A stretch of 64,000 nucleotides of DNA, from assembly GCA_003552625.1 (NCBI GenBank), contig PUNM01000095.1:39324-103323 (forward strand), given 5' to 3'. Below are positions 1-9,615 of the stretch, piece after piece. The notes beneath the pieces are model-generated. The model worked only from the letters and a program-made list of their open reading frames with translations. It made no database searches and was not told the origin of the DNA. The position numbers and the translations under genes are program-made. The DNA comes from Ectothiorhodospiraceae bacterium. GTDB lineage: Bacteria; Pseudomonadota; Gammaproteobacteria; Nitrococcales; Halorhodospiraceae. Position 1 is the stretch's first letter. Each line of letters opens with the position of its first letter.

Positions 1-392
1 ACCACCTCCTGGCAGGGCGCGCGGCGCACGGTCTTCGGCGCCATGTCCAGAACACGCCGGAAGATGGGCAGCTGGCTCCAGGCATCGCGCATGCCGCGCG
101 GCGGCTCAGGCTGCCGGAGGAAGGCGAGCAGCTCACCGATCTCGCGCAATGCAGAGACGTTCTCCGCCCCCATGCCCAGGGCCACGCGGCGTGGCGTACC
201 GAAGAGGTTGCCGAGCACCGGGGTGCGGTAGCCGCGCGGATTCTCGAAGAGCAGAGCCGGCCCGCCGGCGCGCAGGGTACGATCACAGACCTCGGTCATC
301 TCCAGATGGGGATCCACCGGGTGCGTGATCCGTTTGAGTTCACCCTGCCCCTCCAGATGATGGATGAACTCGCGCAGGTCACGGTACTTCAT
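1..392 (-). CDS. ubiD: UbiD-family 4-hydroxy-3-polyprenylbenzoate decarboxylase, N-terminal part
   Basis: The 130 visible codons begin [20 protein letters not shown] and continue through an ALLFENP segment and a [15 protein letters not shown] segment, the typical N-terminus of UbiD. UbiD is the prenylated-FMN-dependent decarboxylase that removes the ring carboxylate of 4-hydroxy-3-polyprenylbenzoate in ubiquinone synthesis. The ATG at 392 is preceded on the minus strand by GGGAAGGAA, a good ribosome binding site. The gene is cut by the left edge of the window, so the catalytic and cofactor-binding parts cannot be checked. Family assignment rests on the N-terminal match only. Confidence 0.88.
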   Translation of the reverse strand, partial: MKYRDLREFIHHLEGQGELKRITHPVDPHLEMTEVCDRTLRAGGPALLFENPRGYRTPVLGNLFGTPRRVALGMGAENVSALREIGELLAFLRQPEPPRGMRDAWSQLPIFRRVLDMAPKTVRRAPCQEV

Positions 393-424
393 GGATGTTC
401 CTTCCCGTCAGCGTCCGGGCGGCT

Positions 425-1192
425 TCAGCCGTTAAACACGGCAACCGCCGGCGCGTGGTCGGACGGTCGCTCCCAGCGCCGCGGCTCGACATCCACGGTG
501 CTGGCGGTGCACCGCCCGGCCAGGGCCTGGCTGGCCAGGATCAAGTCGATTCGCAGGCCGCGGTTGCGGCGAAAGCTGTTGACACGATAATCCCACCAGG
601 AGAAGACGCCCTCGGGTTGCTCGAAAAGCCGGAACGTATCCACCAGACCCAGATCCAACAACCGGTGCAGCGCCGCACGCTCGCGCTCGCTGAACAGCAC
701 TTTCCCGGCCCACTCCTGCGGGTCGTGCACATCCGCCGGCTCGGGGGCGATATTGAAATCCCCCACCACGACCAGCTCCCCATGTTGCTGCATCTCGTCG
801 GCAATCCAGCGCTGCAGCGCCTCCAGCCAGCGCAGCTTGTAGGCGTACTTTTCCGAGTCAACCTCCTGGCCATTGGGCACATAGAGGTTGATCACGCGCA
901 CCCCACCCACCGTGCAGGCGAGAACACGGCGTTGAGTATCGGCAAACCCCGGGAGCTCGGTGACCAGGTCACGGGGCTCGCTGCGAGCGAGCACGGCCAC
1001 GCCGTTGTAGGTCTTCTGTCCGGTGTAGCAGGCCGTATAGCCGCTCTCCTGCAGCGCCTTGAGCGGGAACTGCTCATCCGGGACCTTGGTCTCCTGCAAA
1101 GCGATCACGTCAGGCTCGTGCTCCTCCACCCACGCCTTGACCTGCGGCAGCCGGACCTTCAGCGAATTGACATTCCACGACGCGATCTTCAC
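425..1192 (-). CDS. xthA: Exodeoxyribonuclease III
   Basis: A 255-aa protein of the ExoIII/AP-endonuclease family, which cuts DNA 5' of abasic sites and degrades 3' ends during base excision repair. Family landmarks are all present: the N-terminal MKIASWNVNSLKVR with the metal/substrate Asn, LQETKVPD with the metal-binding Glu near residue 34, the VVGDFNIAP catalytic Asp-Asn motif near residue 145, and the terminal SDHAP with the catalytic Asp-His. Length is normal for the family (E. coli 268). It lies 32 nt upstream of ubiD on the same strand and is divergent from the aldo-keto reductase gene; no shared operator is obvious in the 187-nt divergent gap. Confidence 0.95.
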   Translation of the reverse strand: MKIASWNVNSLKVRLPQVKAWVEEHEPDVIALQETKVPDEQFPLKALQESGYTACYTGQKTYNGVAVLARSEPRDLVTELPGFADTQRRVLACTVGGVRVINLYVPNGQEVDSEKYAYKLRWLEALQRWIADEMQQHGELVVVGDFNIAPEPADVHDPQEWAGKVLFSERERAALHRLLDLGLVDTFRLFEQPEGVFSWWDYRVNSFRRNRGLRIDLILASQALAGRCTASTVDVEPRRWERPSDHAPAVAVFNG

Positions 1193-1379
1193 CGCGACCT
1201 CCTTGCTCGATCATCGCCGACAGCTTAACGACTCCGCCGCAACACCACGACCCCATTCACGACACGGGCTCTAACCCTTGCCGGGACACCGCCGCGCGCC
1301 GGAGACTGGACGCGCACACGCCGGAGCGCGAACCGCCTGCGCCGAAGCGGCGATTCCGACAACCAAAGAGGAGCTTCCC

Positions 1380-2420
1380 ATGGAGTATCGTGAACTGGGC
1401 AACAGCGGCCTGCGGGTGAGCGCGATCTGCCTGGGCACCATGACCTGGGGCGAGCAGAACGATGAATCGCAGGCGCACGCCCAACTCGACCTGGCCAGCG
1501 AGCACGGGATCAACTTCATCGACGCCGCCGAGATGTACCCGGTTCCGCCACGCAGGGAGACCGCTGGGCTCACGGAGCAATACCTGGGGAATTGGCTGGC
1601 GCGCAGCGGCCAGCGCGACAACGTCGTCCTGGCGACGAAGATCGCCGGCCCCGGCCTCGACTCGATCAATGAAGGCCAGCGGGCCTACACCCAGAAACAG
1701 CTTCGCGAGGCGGTCGAAGGTTCCCTGCGCCGCCTGCGCACGGACGTGATCGACCTCTACCAACTCCACTGGCCCGAACGGCCGGCAAATTACTTCGGCC
1801 GCCTGGACTATCCATGGCCAGAGCCTGAAGAGGACGAGCGCGACCGAATCCGCCGCACCCTGGAGGGGCTCCACGACCTCGTCGAAGCGGGCCGAATCCG
1901 CCATGTGGGGCTGTCCAACGAGACCCCTTGGGGGGCCATGCGCTTCATCCACGAGGCCGAGCGGCTGGGGCTGCCGCGGATCGTCTCCATCCAGAACCCG
2001 TACAACCTGCTCAACCGCACCTACGAGGTCGGACTCGCCGAAGTCTCCCGGCACGAGGGCTGTGGACTCCTTGCCTACTCACCCCTGGGCTTCGGGGTCC
2101 TCAGCGGCAAGTACCTGGACGGTCGGAAGCCGGAGGGAGCCCGGCTGACGCTCTTCGAGCGCTTCGCCCGCTACACCGGCGAGCGCGGCCAGCAGGCTAC
2201 CCGAGCCTACGTCGAGCTGGCCCAGCGCCACGGCCTGGATCCGGCCCAGATGGCGATCGCTTTCGCGACCCAACGTCCGTTCACAACAAGCACCATCGTG
2301 GGGGCCACCACCACGGAGCAGCTGCGCACTAACATCGAGGCCGGGGCACAACCCCTCGGCGACGAGCTCTTGCAGGAGATCGACGCCATTCACCGCTCCA
2401 ACCCGAACCCCTGCCCTTAG
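1380..2420 (+). CDS. tas: Tas-type NADP-dependent aldo-keto reductase
   Basis: A 346-aa aldo-keto reductase closely resembling E. coli Tas. It starts MEYRELGNSGLRVSAICLGT and has GTMTWGEQN, the catalytic-Asp/Tyr region DAAEMYPVPP, the Lys-containing VVLATKIAGP, DLYQLHWPERP, and the C-terminal NADP-binding segment GATTTEQLRTNIEA. The family reduces aldehydes and ketones with NADPH in the cytosol; the physiological substrate of Tas is not established. The ATG at 1380 has a GAGGAG box 7 nt upstream; an in-frame upstream start at 1278 would add an unconserved Arg-rich leader and is rejected. The end is 15 nt before nfi, so the two may be co-transcribed. Confidence 0.9.
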   Translation: MEYRELGNSGLRVSAICLGTMTWGEQNDESQAHAQLDLASEHGINFIDAAEMYPVPPRRETAGLTEQYLGNWLARSGQRDNVVLATKIAGPGLDSINEGQRAYTQKQLREAVEGSLRRLRTDVIDLYQLHWPERPANYFGRLDYPWPEPEEDERDRIRRTLEGLHDLVEAGRIRHVGLSNETPWGAMRFIHEAERLGLPRIVSIQNPYNLLNRTYEVGLAEVSRHEGCGLLAYSPLGFGVLSGKYLDGRKPEGARLTLFERFARYTGERGQQATRAYVELAQRHGLDPAQMAIAFATQRPFTTSTIVGATTTEQLRTNIEAGAQPLGDELLQEIDAIHRSNPNPCP

Positions 2421-2435
2421 ACGCGGGCGGCGGCC

Positions 2436-3125
2436 ATGCAGCTCCGGTTCTCCCACCCGTGGGTGGTGGACAGCCGGCAGGGAGCGGCAATTCAGCGGGA
2501 GCTCGCCGAAGCCGTCCGCCTGGAGCGGGCGTGCGGGCCGGTTTCGCATATCGCCGGGATCGACTGCGGGTTTCGCAACGGCGGCACGCGAGTCTGCGCC
2601 GCCGTCACCCGGTTCACCTGGCCCGGCCTCGAGTTTGTCGAATCCCACCGGGTCTACCGGCCCGTCGAAATGCCCTACCGGCCGGGCCTGCTCTCTTTTC
2701 GTGAGCTTCCGGCCGTCCTCGACGCGCTGGCCGGACTCAGCGAGCCAGCGGACCTGATCCTCTGCGACGGCCAGGGAATCGCCCACCCGCGCCGCCTGGG
2801 CATAGCCGCCCACCTCGGCGTTCTCCTTGATCGGCCGGCCCTGGGGGTCGCCAAGTCGCGCCTGGTGGGTGAACACGCCCCGGTCGGCGAGCGCCGCGGC
2901 GCGGCAGCCCCGCTCTACGCCGGCGAGGAGCGCATCGGCACCGTTCTGCGGACCCGGGACCGGGTACGCCCGGTGTACGTCTCACCGGGTCACCGCTTAG
3001 ACTGCGCCACGGCGGCGGAGTGGGCGCTCGCCTGTTGTACGCGCTATCGTCTGCCGGAACCCATCCGCAAGGCCGATCACCTGGCCGCCAAGGCCTCGGA
3101 CCCAGTCATGCAGGAGCAGTCATGA
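2436..3125 (+). CDS. nfi: Endonuclease V
   Basis: A 229-aa deoxyinosine 3' endonuclease that nicks DNA one base 3' to deaminated purines (inosine). The sequence shows AGIDCGF with the first catalytic Asp near residue 45, YRPGLLSFRELP, and the DGQGIAHPRRLGIAAHLG block with the second metal-binding Asp near residue 112, all diagnostic of the family. Length is normal (E. coli 223). Its TGA overlaps the ATG of the next gene (ATGA at 3122-3125), indicating translational coupling to a membrane protein of unrelated function. Confidence 0.95.
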   Translation: MQLRFSHPWVVDSRQGAAIQRELAEAVRLERACGPVSHIAGIDCGFRNGGTRVCAAVTRFTWPGLEFVESHRVYRPVEMPYRPGLLSFRELPAVLDALAGLSEPADLILCDGQGIAHPRRLGIAAHLGVLLDRPALGVAKSRLVGEHAPVGERRGAAAPLYAGEERIGTVLRTRDRVRPVYVSPGHRLDCATAAEWALACCTRYRLPEPIRKADHLAAKASDPVMQEQS

Positions 3126-3505
3126 ACCTTGAGAAGGTCGTTTTCGGCTTCTTCATCCTCCTCGCCCTGACCCTGAACTTCGGTTTCGTCTACGGCGAGA
3201 TCGACAACCCCGCACACCACGCCTCCTGGGAGCTGTTCGCAGCCATTGTGGTCAACCTCGTCGCGACAGTGCTGAAATTCGGCGAACGGACCCAGATCGG
3301 CGCCATCCTGCTGGCCGCCAGTCTCGTGGCCGATCTCCAGTTGATCGCCGCGGCCATCCTCTGGGGCGTGGCGCTTTACGGGACCGGGGCCGGCCTGACC
3401 GAGATGACCATGGCCAGCATCGTCTCCCTGGCCGGGGGCGCGCTGGTGGCCAACATCGTGTCGGTGACGCTGCTGATCATCGAGACGGTGCGCATCCACC
3501 GTTAA
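3122..3505 (+). CDS. Small membrane protein, DUF6394-like, paired with a potassium channel gene
   Basis: A 127-aa very hydrophobic protein with about four membrane segments (residues ~6-25, 37-52, 58-82, 98-122). It begins MNLEKVVFGFFILLALTLNF and contains VNLVATVLKFGERTQIGA and LVADLQLIAAA. I recall this as the uncharacterised DUF6394 family, but could not search. It starts by ATGA overlap with nfi and ends 15 nt before the potassium-channel gene, so the two membrane genes are probably co-expressed. A role as channel partner or ion-handling accessory is inference from position only. No catalytic motif is visible. Confidence 0.75.
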   Translation: MNLEKVVFGFFILLALTLNFGFVYGEIDNPAHHASWELFAAIVVNLVATVLKFGERTQIGAILLAASLVADLQLIAAAILWGVALYGTGAGLTEMTMASIVSLAGGALVANIVSVTLLIIETVRIHR

Positions 3506-3520
3506 ACCGGGGCAGCCGCC

Positions 3521-5218
3521 ATGGACAACGCCGCCTTTTACATGGTGCTGCGCCGCATGCGCGGCCCGTTCCTGGTGCTTATCGGTAGCTACGCACTCGG
3601 TATTTGCGTGCTGATGGCCATCCCCGGCGAGCACCCGGATGGTGAAACGTGGCGCATGAACTTCGTCGACGCCCTGTACTTCCTCACGTACACGGCGCCG
3701 ACCATCGGCTTCGGTGAGTACCCGTACGAGTTCAATTACGCCCAGCGGCTCGGCTACATGCTAGCCATTTACCCGCCGGTGATCGCCTGGTTCTACGCCA
3801 TCGTGACCATCGTGGGCTTGATCCAGGATCCCGTCTTCCGGCGCACGGTGGAGGCGGGCCGCTTCAAACGGCAGGTACGGCGACTCTCGGAGCCGTTCTG
3901 GATCGTCTGCGGCTACGGCGACACGGGTTCCCTGCTCGTGCGCTCGCTCACCGAGCGGGGCTGGGAGGCGAGCGTCCTCGATGTCGATGAGCAGCGCATT
4001 AACCATCTCAGCACCCGCGATCTGCGGCTTTTCGTGCCTGGCTGGTGCGCCGACGCCAACCGCACTGAGAACCTGCGCGCCGCGGGACTCGACCATCCGC
4101 GCTGCGCCGGCGTGCTTGCGGTCACGAACGACGACCATACCAATCTTCAAGTCGCGATCTCGGTCAAGCTCCTGCACCCGCGGCTGCGCGTCATCTGCCG
4201 GGCGGAGAACCGCGCCACGGCGGATAACATGAACTCCTTCGGCACCGATCACGTCGTCGATCCCTTCGCCTCGTTCGCTGACCGGCTGGCTCTGGCGATC
4301 ACCAAGCCGGAGATGCACCGCGTCTACGAGTGGCTCTCGGGAATGCCCAACACACCGCTTTTCGAACCGCCACGGCCTCCGGACGGACGCTGGCTGATCT
4401 GCGGCTACGGGCGCTTCGGCAAGGCCGTCTGCCGCCGCCTGGACAAGATCGACGTCCCCTACACAGTCATTGAGCGTACGCCGGAGCGGACCAGCGCACC
4501 GGAGGGAACCATCCACGGCAAGGGAACCGAAGCGGTGACCCTGCGCGAAGCCGGCATCCAGAACGCCGCCGGCGTCCTCGCCGGGACCGACGACGACGCG
4601 GACAACCTTTCCATCGTCATGACCGCCCGGGATATCCGGCCCGATCTCTACCTGGCCGCCCGGGAAAACCAGATGGCTCAACGGCCGCTGTTCAAGGCCG
4701 CGGAACTGCAGATGCCGGTGGAACCGAGCTACCTGATCGCCACGCGCATGCTCAGCCTGATCACCGCGCCACTGCTTCCGGAGTTCCTGCGCATCGCCCG
4801 CGGCTACGACCGCAGCTGGCACGCGGCAGTGGCGCGCCGGATCCGCGAAGTCAGCGGCGGGGTCGTCCCGGAGATCTGGACGATCACCGTCGGCGACGAT
4901 GAGTCGCCCGCACTGATGGAACTGCGCTCGGAAGGGCAGGACATCGCTCTGCAGGACCTGCTTACGGACCCGCAGGACGAGGAGAAACGGCTGAACGCGG
5001 TCACCCTGCTCCTGGTCCGCCCGGAGGCGGTGGTTCCCCTCCCCGACCCAAAGGTGCCGCTGGAACCCGGCGATCGACTCCTTTGCTGCGGCACCCCCGA
5101 GGCCCGCTCGCAGCTGCGCTGGACCCTTTTCCACCGCAACACGCTGCGCTACCTCGCCACCGGCGAGCAGCGACCGGATGGTTCGATCTTCCGATGGCTG
5201 GCGCGGGGTTCCAAGTGA
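3521..5218 (+). CDS. Two-TM potassium channel with tandem RCK/TrkA-N domains
   Basis: A 565-aa ion channel. Residues ~17-34 form TM1, a pore helix leads into TIGFGEYP (61-68), a GFG version of the K+ selectivity filter, and residues ~78-102 form TM2. The cytosolic part has two Rossmann-type RCK domains: FWIVCGYGDTGSLL (from ~126) with its acidic VLDVDEQR loop, and RWLICGYGRFGKAV (from ~290). A TrkA-C-like domain ends with LEPGDRLLCCG (~530). RCK domains usually gate the pore in response to nucleotides or ions. Having both RCKs in one chain means a tetramer would carry the eight RCKs of an MthK-like gating ring. The preceding small membrane protein and the overlapping downstream permease suggest one operon. 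Confidence 0.9.
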   Translation: MDNAAFYMVLRRMRGPFLVLIGSYALGICVLMAIPGEHPDGETWRMNFVDALYFLTYTAPTIGFGEYPYEFNYAQRLGYMLAIYPPVIAWFYAIVTIVGLIQDPVFRRTVEAGRFKRQVRRLSEPFWIVCGYGDTGSLLVRSLTERGWEASVLDVDEQRINHLSTRDLRLFVPGWCADANRTENLRAAGLDHPRCAGVLAVTNDDHTNLQVAISVKLLHPRLRVICRAENRATADNMNSFGTDHVVDPFASFADRLALAITKPEMHRVYEWLSGMPNTPLFEPPRPPDGRWLICGYGRFGKAVCRRLDKIDVPYTVIERTPERTSAPEGTIHGKGTEAVTLREAGIQNAAGVLAGTDDDADNLSIVMTARDIRPDLYLAARENQMAQRPLFKAAELQMPVEPSYLIATRMLSLITAPLLPEFLRIARGYDRSWHAAVARRIREVSGGVVPEIWTITVGDDESPALMELRSEGQDIALQDLLTDPQDEEKRLNAVTLLLVRPEAVVPLPDPKVPLEPGDRLLCCGTPEARSQLRWTLFHRNTLRYLATGEQRPDGSIFRWLARGSK

Positions 5219-6618
5219 GCCATTCCGAGACCACCAAGCCGAATCAGGACCCCTACACCGGGCTGCGGGTCTATCTCCATCCGCGAGTCCTCGCAATGGC
5301 GTTCCTCGGCTTCTCCGCCGGCCTGCCGCTGTTGCTCGTCGGTGGCACCTTCACCGCCTGGCTGCGCGATGTCGGCGTGGAGCTTGCCGCCATCGGCTTT
5401 CTCAGCTGGGTCGGCGTGGCCCACAGCATCAAGGTGGTCTGGGCCCCGTTCGTCGACCGCCTGACATTGCCCGTGCTCGGGCGCCTTCTGGGGCGGCGCC
5501 GATCCTGGATGCTCCTCGCCCAGGGCACCGTGGCGACAGGCCTGCTGGGAATGGCGCTGATCGATCCCACCGCGCACCTGGGCTGGATTGCCGTCTTTGC
5601 CGTCCTCGCCGCCTTCGGCTCGGCAACGCAGGACGTCGCCATCGACGCCTACCGGGTCGAGGCCGCCGCCCGCCACCGCCAGGCGGCGATGGCCGCTACC
5701 TACGTCTTCGGCTACCGCATGGCACTGCTCGTCGCCGGTGCTGGCGCCCTGCATCTGGCCGCCTGGGGCAACTGGACGGTCGCCTACAGCGCCATGGCCG
5801 TTCTCATGGCCGTCGGCCTGATGACGACGCTGATCATCCGCGAGCCACGGGTTACCGTCACCGGTGCCACCGAGCAGATGGAGCAGCGCGTGGTGGATTA
5901 CCTGGAGCGCACGCCCCACCAGGGCCTGCGTCGGCGGCTGACAGCATGGATCATCGGCGCCGTGGTCTGCCCCTTTGCCGACTTCTTCAAGCGCTTCGGA
6001 CTCCCCGTCGCGCTACTGGTTTTGCTGTTCGTGGCCACGTTCCGGATCAGCGATATCGTCATGGGGGTCATGGCGAATCCGTTCTATCTGGATCTCGGCT
6101 TTACCAAGGACCAGATCGCCAATGTGGCCGCAGCCTTCGGCCTGGCCATGACGCTGACCGGGGCGGCGGTCGGTGGCGTACTGGTCAGTCGGCTCGGCAT
6201 CGCCCCTTTGCTGGTGGCGACCGCTTTGCTGGCGCCGCTGACCAACCTCACCTTCTCCTGGCTGGCCACTCTGGGCCCGGAAATCTACGGCCTCGTGGCG
6301 GCGATCGCCGCCGACAACCTGACCGGTGGCATGGCCATCGCCGTCTTCCTCGCCTACCTGGCCAGCCTGACCAACACCGCCTACACGGCCACCCAGTACG
6401 CCCTGTTCAGCTCACTGATGACGCTGCCCGGGCAGTTCCTGGGCGGCTTCACCGGGGTGCTCGCCGAGCACGTGGGCTGGGTGCTCTTCTTCATCATCTC
6501 TGCAGCGGCGGGCCTGCCCGCCATCCTCCTGGCGCTGCTCCTGCTGCGCTTCGCGCACCCGGACCGTATCCGCCGGCCAGGCCGGGAGCCGATAGAGGAC
6601 GACGAGTCAGCGCGCTAA
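5215..6618 (+). CDS. AmpG-like MFS permease
   Basis: A 467-aa polytopic protein with about 12-14 membrane segments. The early block FLGFSAGLPLLLVGGTFTAWLRD, then GFLSWVGVAHSIKVVWAPFVDR and GRRRSWMLLAQ, matches the AmpG family. AmpG imports GlcNAc-anhydroMurNAc muropeptides for cell-wall recycling, but many relatives have unknown substrates, so no symbol is given. The GTG at 5215 overlaps the channel stop (GTGA); an ATG at 5194 is an alternative start inside the channel gene. Neither has a strong ribosome binding site, so expression is probably coupled to the upstream gene. No ampD, nagZ or beta-lactamase gene is nearby. Confidence 0.8.
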   Translation: MSHSETTKPNQDPYTGLRVYLHPRVLAMAFLGFSAGLPLLLVGGTFTAWLRDVGVELAAIGFLSWVGVAHSIKVVWAPFVDRLTLPVLGRLLGRRRSWMLLAQGTVATGLLGMALIDPTAHLGWIAVFAVLAAFGSATQDVAIDAYRVEAAARHRQAAMAATYVFGYRMALLVAGAGALHLAAWGNWTVAYSAMAVLMAVGLMTTLIIREPRVTVTGATEQMEQRVVDYLERTPHQGLRRRLTAWIIGAVVCPFADFFKRFGLPVALLVLLFVATFRISDIVMGVMANPFYLDLGFTKDQIANVAAAFGLAMTLTGAAVGGVLVSRLGIAPLLVATALLAPLTNLTFSWLATLGPEIYGLVAAIAADNLTGGMAIAVFLAYLASLTNTAYTATQYALFSSLMTLPGQFLGGFTGVLAEHVGWVLFFIISAAAGLPAILLALLLLRFAHPDRIRRPGREPIEDDESAR

Positions 6619-6623
6619 CATAA

Positions 6624-7664
<1,041 letters not shown>

Positions 7665-7773
7665 TCCGCCCGGGGGGGTGGTCGAGAATGGGCGGACTCA
7701 CGGAGGCGCCGGGGCCGCAGGCCACAAGCCGAGTCCGGCCGCGCCGCCCAATAAGAATGGAGCGGGAGGAGCG

Positions 7774-9543
7774 ATGACCCAACAGATCCACTACCCTGAG
7801 GGTGGCGAAAAGATTACGGTCGGAGACGATGGCCGGTTGCAGGTGCCGAACAACCCGATCATCGGCTACGTCGAGGGGGACGGCATCGGGCCGGATATCA
7901 ACCGGGCCTGCATGCGCATCTGGGATGCCGCTGTGGAGCAGGCCTACGGTGGATCGCGCCGCATTCACTGGGCGGAGCTGTTCATGGGCGAGAAGGCCGC
8001 CGCCCTCTACGACGGCCACTACTTCCCCGACGAGACCAAGGCCGCTCTCAAGGATCTGTTGATCTCCATCAAGGGGCCGCTGACGACCCCGGTCGGCGGT
8101 GGCTTCCGGTCGCTGAACGTATCGCTTCGCCAGGAGCTGGATCTTTACGCCTGCGTCCGCCCAGTGCGTCACTACGCCGGTGTGCCGTCGCCGCTGAAGC
8201 GGCCGGAGGACATCGACGTCGTCATCTTCCGGGAGAACACCGAGGACGTCTACGCGGGCATCGAGTACCAGTCCGGCTCCGCGGACAACCAGAAGGTCGC
8301 CCGCTTCCTGCGCGAGGAGATGGGCGAGGACTTCTTCGAAGACGCGGGCATCGGCGTCAAGCCGATCAGTCCCTTCGGCACCAAGCGCCTGGTCCGCAAG
8401 GCGATCGAGTACGCCATCGAGCACGATCGCGAGAGCGTGACCCTGGTGCACAAGGGGAACATCATGAAGTTCACGGAAGGCGCCTTCCGGACCTGGGGTT
8501 ATGAGGTTGCCCGGGAGGAGTTCCCCGACCAGACCATCACGGAGGAGGAGCTCTACGCCACCTACGGCGGCAAGCGCCCCGAGGGCAAGATCGTCATCAA
8601 GGACCGCATCGCGGACATCATGTTCCAGTTGATGCTGCTGCGGCCCAATGAGTTCGATGTCCTTGCCACCATGAACCTCAACGGCGACTACCTCTCCGAC
8701 GCCATCGCCGCAGAGGTCGGCGGCGTCGGCATCGCGCCGGGGGCGAACATGTCGGACAACGTGGCCGTCTTCGAGGCGACCCACGGCACGGCGCCGAAGT
8801 ACGCCAACCAGGACAAGGTCAACCCCGGATCCCTGCTCTTCTCGGGGGTTATGCTCCTCGAGCACATCGGCTGGACCGAGGCCGCGGACCTGATCAGCGC
8901 CGCCTACGAGAAGGTGGTCGGCGCCGGCATCGTAACCTACGACTTCGCCCGCTCCCTGGAGGGAGCCACCGAGGTCAAGACGAGCCAGTTCGCCGACGCG
9001 ATCATCGACCAGATGCGCGGTACGATCGACATCGAGCGGATCCGGCGCGAGCGCGAAGCAGCCATCGAGGCCGAGCGCCAGGCCCGCGAGCAGCGCCGTG
9101 TCGTCGCCCCGCTCGAGGAGATGGTCGCCTCCGGGCGCGTTCCGCACACCGTGGCGGACCTGATGAACCCGAACCTGGTGACCATGGCCGGCGACACCAG
9201 CGTCGAAGACGCCATGCACCTGATGCGGGAGCGGCGGATCTCTTCCGTCGTGGTGCAGCCCGCAGCGGACGAAGAAGACGGCATGGGGATCATGACCCAG
9301 CGCGACGTCATCAGCCGGGTCGTCTCCGCCACCCGCCAGCCGAGCCAGGTGCGCATCTCCGAGGTGGCCAGCCGGCCACTGATCACGGTGCCGGAAGACA
9401 CCTCGCTGCTCGACTGCGCCGAGCAGATGGGCGCGGAGAACATCCGGCGCATGGTGGTCATCGACACCCAGGGCCGTCCGATCGGGATCATCTCCGATAC
9501 GGACATCTTCGCCAGCGTCGAGCAGTTCGGCCTCCCCGAGTAA
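7774..9543 (+). CDS. icd: NADP-dependent isocitrate dehydrogenase fused to a C-terminal CBS-domain pair
   Basis: A 589-aa fusion. Residues 1-416 match E. coli-type NADP isocitrate dehydrogenase, which converts isocitrate to 2-oxoglutarate in the TCA cycle. Ser113 (GGGFRSLNV) falls at the same number as the AceK phosphorylation site of E. coli. The NADP determinants K342-Y343 ([12 protein letters not shown]), Y389 and R393 are conserved. A charged, probably helical linker (417-458) then joins two CBS domains (about 459-520 and 525-585). Each CBS domain ends in a ribose-binding motif, GIMTQRD (T508/D511) and GIISDTD (S574/D577), so adenylate binding is likely. The ATG at 7774 follows GGGAGGA; an earlier in-frame start would overlap trxB and is rejected. 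ppc follows 72 nt later. Confidence 0.95.
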   Translation: MTQQIHYPEGGEKITVGDDGRLQVPNNPIIGYVEGDGIGPDINRACMRIWDAAVEQAYGGSRRIHWAELFMGEKAAALYDGHYFPDETKAALKDLLISIKGPLTTPVGGGFRSLNVSLRQELDLYACVRPVRHYAGVPSPLKRPEDIDVVIFRENTEDVYAGIEYQSGSADNQKVARFLREEMGEDFFEDAGIGVKPISPFGTKRLVRKAIEYAIEHDRESVTLVHKGNIMKFTEGAFRTWGYEVAREEFPDQTITEEELYATYGGKRPEGKIVIKDRIADIMFQLMLLRPNEFDVLATMNLNGDYLSDAIAAEVGGVGIAPGANMSDNVAVFEATHGTAPKYANQDKVNPGSLLFSGVMLLEHIGWTEAADLISAAYEKVVGAGIVTYDFARSLEGATEVKTSQFADAIIDQMRGTIDIERIRREREAAIEAERQAREQRRVVAPLEEMVASGRVPHTVADLMNPNLVTMAGDTSVEDAMHLMRERRISSVVVQPAADEEDGMGIMTQRDVISRVVSATRQPSQVRISEVASRPLITVPEDTSLLDCAEQMGAENIRRMVVIDTQGRPIGIISDTDIFASVEQFGLPE

Positions 9544-9553
9544 TCGGGAGGCC
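9529..9553 (+). terminator. Hairpin spanning the icd stop codon
   Basis: GGCCTCCC (9529-9536) and GGGAGGCC (9546-9553) form a perfect 8-bp stem around a 9-nt loop that contains the TAA stop. No U-tract follows, so it may attenuate transcription or protect the 3' end rather than terminate fully before ppc. Confidence 0.4.
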
Positions 9554-9615
9554 GATCCGCCGCCGGGGGCGGTGAACGGCCGAAGCAGCGCACACAGGCA
9601 GGGCGTAAGAGGACG

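Noticed and set aside
3761..5296. A 511-codon minus-strand frame opposite the channel gene
   Set aside because: Shadow of a confident gene; composition typical of reverse-frame translation.
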